Made by a program: the position numbers and the translations under genes. This document shows positions 52,101 to 59,008 of a DNA stretch of 64,000 bases, piece after piece. A model generated the notes under the pieces. That model made no database searches. It was not told the origin of the DNA and was given only the letters and a program-made list of their open reading frames with translations. Location: positions 63,070,550-63,134,549 of the forward strand of contig OZ024830.1 of the NCBI GenBank assembly GCA_964016985.1, in the 5' to 3' direction. Each line of letters opens with the position of its first letter. The stretch's first letter is position 1. The stretch comes from Anodontia alba. Its lineage: Eukaryota > Mollusca > Bivalvia > Lucinida > Lucinidae.

Positions 52101-52850
52101 CTGAAGAAAATTGCTCTAGCAGTTTCAGAGAAGACATTTAAAAATTACACAATTTTATTCATGTATATAGCTCATTGGCAAGGGCAGATAATCCTCAAGG
52201 GACAAAATTTTGATTATAACTAAACTGTTTTACTATTTCAATCACACATTGTAAGTTTCAGCCATTAGTCTTTAATACATTCTGAGAAAATGACTTTTCA
52301 ACATTTTCCCCATATAAATGCATGGGGTAGCAAATCTGACCCTGCTGTAAAAAGGTCAAAGGTCAACTTACAGTCATCATGTGAACAAACTTGGTAGACC
52401 TTCAGTCCTTGATGCTATATACTAAGATTCAGCCCCAAGGCTTTCTTGTTTCTGGAGAAGGAGATTTTTAAGTCTTTCTACCATATATGGGCATGGCAGC
52501 CACCTTGTTCAATTGCATGGAACCATTTGAACAAATTGGAAATACCACTTTGACAGAAGGCCCCATGTGAAATCTGGTGAAAATTGCTCAAGCAGTTTCA
52601 GAGAAGAAGACATTTAAAAATTACACAATTTTATACATGTATATAACCTAGTGGCAAGGGCAGATAACCCTCAGGGGACAAAATTTTGATTATAACAAAA
52701 ATATTTTACTACTTTAGTTTCAGCCGTAAGTCTATAATAAATTTTGGGACAAGACCTGTCGTCAGACAGGATAGCTTGCCTGATATTGTACATTTTGTTT
52801 CTGGAAAATTCTAAGTCTGTGACCTTGATTTTGACATGACCTGGGTGTGT

Positions 52851-52881
<31 letters not shown>

Positions 52882-55800
52882 GGCGGGGCAGTAGGGAGGG
52901 GGGGGGGAATGCACTGTGCAAAATTTTCATACCAAAGATTAATCAAATCGGTGATAAGGTTAAGAAATAATAAGATCTTAAAAACTTAAAGAAAAACTAA
53001 CATTTTTAAAATTCAAAGATGTGACCTCAACCCCAAGGTCAGCAGGGTTATGAGTGCTGACAGCGCTGGTAAAAACTTTGGACCAGTATATATCATGATA
53101 CCAAATATATATTAAATCCATCCTTTGGTTTAGAAGTAATGAGGTCCTAAAAACTTTGACCTCAAGGTCACGGTCATGAGTGCTGATAAAACTTTTGACC
53201 AGTATCTATCGATCCTAAAAAACTTTGACGTAAAATTTAATATGAAAATTGTGACATGACTGTGACCTTGACCTTAACATGAAAAAGGGGGCTGGGGGGT
53301 GGGGGGGGGTAGGGGGGCGGGTCGGGGGGTGAGGATGGAACTGGGCAAAATTTTGGACCAATAGTTATCACAATACCAAAGAAGAATCAAATCGGTGGTA
53401 AGGTTAGGAAATAATGAGGTCTTAAAACCTTTAATGAAAACATAAACATTTAAATTTTGAGTCTGTGACCTCGATCTCAAGGTCTTGGTCATGAGTGCTG
53501 ATAAAAACTTTTGACCAGAATCTATCGATCCTAAAAACTTTGACGTAAAATTTTAACACAAAAATTCTATGTCTGTGACCTTGACCTTGACATGACCAAG
53601 GGTGGTGGGAAATGGTACTGTGCAAAATTTTAGATCAATATGTATCATCAATCGAAAGATGAATCAAATTGATGATAAGGTTAGGAAATAATGAGGTCTT
53701 AAAAACTTTAACAAAAGCTTTAACATTTAAATCCTAAGTCTGTGACCTCGACCACAAGGTCATGGCATGAGTGCTGATGGTGCTGATAAAAACTTTTGAC
53801 CAGTATCTACCATAATACCAAACAAGAACTAAATCCATCATTTAGTTTAGAAGTAATGAGATACTAAAAACTTTGACATAAAATTTTAACAACAAAATTC
53901 TAAGTGTGACCTTGACCTTGACATGACCTAGGGTGGTGGGGATGATACAGCGCAAAATTTTTGACCAATATGTATCTTCATACCAGAGATGAATAAAATC
54001 GGTGGTAAGGTTAGGAAATAGAAAGGTCTTAAAGACTTTAACGAAAACTTCAACATTTAAACCTTGACCTCAAGGCCATGGTCATAAGTGCTGATGGTGC
54101 TGATAAAAACTTTTGACCAGTATTTTTCATGATACCAAATAGGAACTAAATCCATCATTTAGTTTAGAAATTATGAGATCCTAAAAACTTTGACATAAAA
54201 TTTTAACATGAAAATTCTAAATCTGTGACCTTGACCTTGACATGACCTAGGGTAGTGGGGATGGTATTGTGCAAAATTTTAGACCAATATGTATCATCAT
54301 ACCAAAGATGAATCAAATCCGTGATAAGGCTAGGAAAAAATGAGGTCTTAAAAACTTAAATTTAAGGAAAACTTTAACATTTGTGGATGCCAACGCCGAG
54401 GACAGAACAATAGCTCTCCGTAAACGTTGTTCAGGCGAGCTAAAAATGACATCAACATTTTCTCCATATAAATGTATAGGGATGCAAATTTAAACCTGCA
54501 TAAAAAAAGTTCAAAGGTCATCCTATGGTCATCATTTGAACAAACATGGTGGACCTTGAGTCCTCGATACTGTATACCAAGATTCAGCCCAAAAGCTTTT
54601 TTGGTTCTGGAGAAGAGGATTTTTAAGTGTTTTTACCACATATAGGCATGGCGGCCATCTTATTCGATGATGCAGAACCATTTGAACAAATTAGCAACAG
54701 CCTTTTGACAGAAGGCCCCATGTGAAATCTGATGAAAATTGCTCAAGCAGTTTAAGAGAAGAAGACATTTAAAAATTACACAATTTTATAAATGTATTGA
54801 GCCCAGGGGCAAGGGCAGATAACCCCTGGGGGACAAAATTATTTAACTAAAATGTTTTACTACTTTAATCACTCATTGTAAGTTTCAGCAATTAGTCTTT
54901 AATACATTTTGAGAGAAGGCTCCACAAGAAGTTTGAAGAAAATTGGCCCATGGGTTTCAGAGGAGAAGTCGTTCAAAAGTGTGGACGGATGGACTATGAA
55001 TGGCAAGTGATCACAATAGCTCACCCTGCTTTAAGGGATAGAAATATAATGCATACTGCATATCAGGGCCCAGTTGTTCAAAGCATCGTTAGCTTAACGA
55101 GCTCATTAGTGGTCAAAATGTTAACTGTTCTAGTAAGTACAATACCAAATTCACAGGTATTTTTGATGAAAAAATGTGAGTAGCTTTTGCAAATGCAAAA
55201 GCTACTCACATTTTTTCAGCAAAAATATTAGCATATATACCATATTTAATGATCAAAGTTTTAACAATACGTTAACTAATGACATTTTTAGTTTTGAACA
55301 ACGGGGCCCTGAAATTAAGGAAAATGGATATACTGTCAAGGGAACTAGCTAAACCTGGCAGTCTTTGTGTCTTTACTTATTAGGGACTATTTTTGAATGA
55401 TATTATTTACTCATTGCAGGTTGGGAAAAAAAATCATTCTTTAAGGGTATCCCTCTTCATTGGAAATAATTCAAATACTAGCAAAAGTGTCTCCCTTTGC
55501 AAAATAGTGAAAAAATCTATCCCATTTGCATTAAGACAAACAATAGTCACCTTTTTCTGTCTAAAAATATCAATCCTGTGCCATGTTCCATCATTCAGTA
55601 GTTTAGGATTTGAACCTTCAATAGTAAGAGCGAGTTCCCCTGTTCCATGGTTGATACGCAGCCGTGGAACACCTCCTGTCAGTTCCAATAAAATAAAATC
55701 CTTGGGGTCTCCCTGGTCAAGCTCAGTTTGTGGTCCATTGTAGAAGATAAGACCTTCTGATTTATTAGTGAGGATTTCAATACTAGTACGGCTTTTCTCG

Positions 55801-58800
55801 CACTGTTCTAGTTGTTTGTAAAGTGCATAACCTGTTCCATTGAAACTGTGGCGAAGTTGCTGACATCGTGGACCATCAAAACCTTCTGGACAATCACAGC
55901 TGTAGAAGAACACAGATATAAATATTTTATTGTACTTACTCTACATATCTGAGCACTCCTTATCATGTCCTAAAATTTTAATAAGTCAATTTCACTACCT
56001 TTTGTGCCTAAAATCTCATTATGTAAACATGCCTATTCAAATATAGGGAAAATTTCACCTCCAAAAACTGAAAATTTTCAGATCAAAAGCTCTGATATTT
56101 TTCATATTTCTGCTTAAAACACAGATTGTGGGTACTCGTTAGAACTGTCATATTTTACATATTAAAAATCTTAAATGCAAGGTCACAATGCTGTTTTAAT
56201 TAAAAGAAATGTGAGAAACTAACTTTTCCATTAAAAGATCTGTATAACAGAACTTTTTCTATTTCAATATTTTATAGTCAAGCAATTTTAATCACTTCGT
56301 TATGGGAAAAGGATACACTTCCAGGGTGGGTTTGAGGGGGAGCAAAGGATGGAGCTTAGTGTGTAGATTGTTGATTGTGTTGGGGTTTAACAACACGTCA
56401 ACTCTTGTGAGTCATTTTGTGTCATCTCTTAGTTTGTAGAAAAGTACACAGTAAGTGATAAAAGTTCTTCTGAATGAAATTGCGAAAAATCTGCCAACTA
56501 TATACAGTGCTTCAGAAATTCTGTCTGCTGAAAGAAATAAGGTATAAAGAGAATTAGATCATTTACCTGACAACATCCCAGGGATCCTTAATACAAGTGC
56601 CGCCATGGTAACAATATCCTGGGGTACATTCAATGGGTGAGGAGAAATCTGTTGCTCGACAACCACATTCTCCCAGTACTGCAGTATTTACACCAACAAA
56701 CGAGGCGCCATGACTATTAACCAACTTGGGAGTGTTGGTGACAACAAGTTTGTTGTAACATCCTACTTCACACGTCTCTTTCTGACACATGTCAATAGGT
56801 AACATGCCAATTGTTCCACTACTGCCCAGCAGCTTCTGAAACTGTTCAAATTTTAACACTGAATGGGGCTGGATTTTCTTGTACATGGGAGACAACTTTT
56901 GTTACTTATTATTTGCTTTCCTACGTATCAAGCCCCTTCTGAAAAGGGCTCTACTCTAAAAGGGAAGAATTTGTTCTCCCTGGGAACAAATTCTTTCTGG
57001 CAACAAATTCTTTCCTTTTAAAGTAGACCCCTTTCAGAAGGGAGAAAAAAACAAATGTTGAGAGAGATTTACCTTCCCTGAAAGAATATCCAGTCCCTTA
57101 AAAAGCAATTCAAAGTTAAAACAAACATTATCATACATGGGCAGCTCATTCTCATGAATAATGATTTGGTGTTTTATGTCCCTTGAACATTATTTAAATC
57201 ATATCAAGATGATGAGTGATAATGAAAGGCTCTGCACAAAGAAGCTCCGTAAAGTCTTAAGCCACATTTGGCCTCCAACTGGATGCAAACCTAAGAAATT
57301 GCAATCTGTAGTTGGGAGCAACTTACCATTCGGCTACTTGGAACCTTCTACTGAGTCACATGAAATGTCAAACATATAAAAATACATGATCAAAGCCATT
57401 TAAGTTGCACAGTTGTTTCACAAAACAAAAAAAGCAAAACAGAAGTTTTGTAACAGCAGTTCTGTTGTATATGTAATATTGTTGTTGTTTATTTAAGAAA
57501 TAAATTATTCCGAACCGTGCTCAAATGCCTAAGATAAAGCACAATTGAGTTTGGGTTGTACCCATTTGAAATCAAATGGATACAACCTAAATTCAACTGC
57601 GCTTTATCTGGGGCATTTGAGCATGGTTCGGAATAATTTTTTTTCTTTTCTAACACCCCTCATTGAGCGAATTTTGCATAAATGAATTTTTTTATTGATT
57701 TTCATTATTATTTTTATTACCTGACTTCCTCTTTGGTAGTTGTCAATACCTCTTAAGCAATATGTCATGCGGTTACATAGTTACAAGGTTGGATGGTGAA
57801 TATTCAAAATGGCGGATAACTTATGCGATTCAGCTGATGATGTAAAGTATAAATAAACGATGCGTTAATATAAAAACTTGAATCCTGTGTCACATGAAAA
57901 AAAAAGCAAAACGTATGAAATTTGAGTGCCGCGATAGACTTAAGAAGGACAGATATAAAACAACAAAATAAGAATGTTAACCGGCTTACTTTTGTTTTCG
58001 AACATGTCAACAAATACACGATGGAAACAAGAAATAAACGGATGTGTTTGAATGTTATAACCTGTAGAGGAATTCATCAGGTAAAAAAAAGTCAAAGAAC
58101 TGCAATGCTCATAGATCATTTTCTGTCTTAATACATAATATATTTTATTATGTATATGAATGTTTCGGCCAATATTGTAAGCTAGCGTCCATAGTTACCA
58201 GGGGGCGAAACTTTCTCAAGTATGATTGGTTTCCCGTTGATAGTAAGCAACGAATTCCTGTGCTCAAATAACTTAGATAAAGCATGGCTAGAAATGTAAA
58301 GACAAATAAGGAACAACACGTGCAGGGGTGTTAGAATCCAATAGAAAGCACTTTTGTGTGATGGGAGCATTAGCATACCAACTAGTCTTCTGATGGTCCA
58401 GTCCAGTCTTAAGAGTAAAGATGAAATTGATTCTATCTTTATTTTGTAACTTTTCATTGTGTAAATTGATTCTATCTTTATTTTGTAACTTTTCATTGTG
58501 TAAATTGCTCTATATACATGAGTGGAAATAAAGTATGACTCAATACACCTGCTATATTTTCTCACATTTTTTGAGGGAGGCAACTTTTGTGACTTTCTGT
58601 TCTGTTTGCTTTTCTGCACAACAAACCCATTGTGAAAAGGGGTCTATTCTAACAGGAAAGAATTTGCTCAGAAGGAGGCAAACTCCATACTTAAATTTTG
58701 ACAGTTGCCTTTTGCTTTATGAAATGTGATCAAAACAGTGTGATCATGTCAAACAGGGCTGCCATGCTCAAGCATGAATATCTTAACATCCAGGCAAATA

Positions 58801-58973
58801 TATGACGCTTATGGTCATTGTCCTAAAATTACATACACCAACATTTCTGAGAGACCTGGCATAACCTTCAGGAACAGTCTTCTGCAATGGATGCCATTCC
58901 ACCAAATATTGTAAAAGTTTTTGCAACTCCACTATGTACATATGTATATGTGTATGCATAAAAATATACTTAG

Positions 58974-59008
<35 letters not shown>

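Noticed and set aside
55434..55550. Extension of the CadN exon downstream of 55551 in the open frame
   Set aside because: A GT donor at 55550-55549 in correct phase joins to the next LamG piece, and the extension has no similarity to the family.
58182..58619. 145-codon minus-strand frame
   Set aside because: It spans the end of the 690-bp island, a 40-bp duplication and a MITE; composition is low-complexity and no domain is visible.
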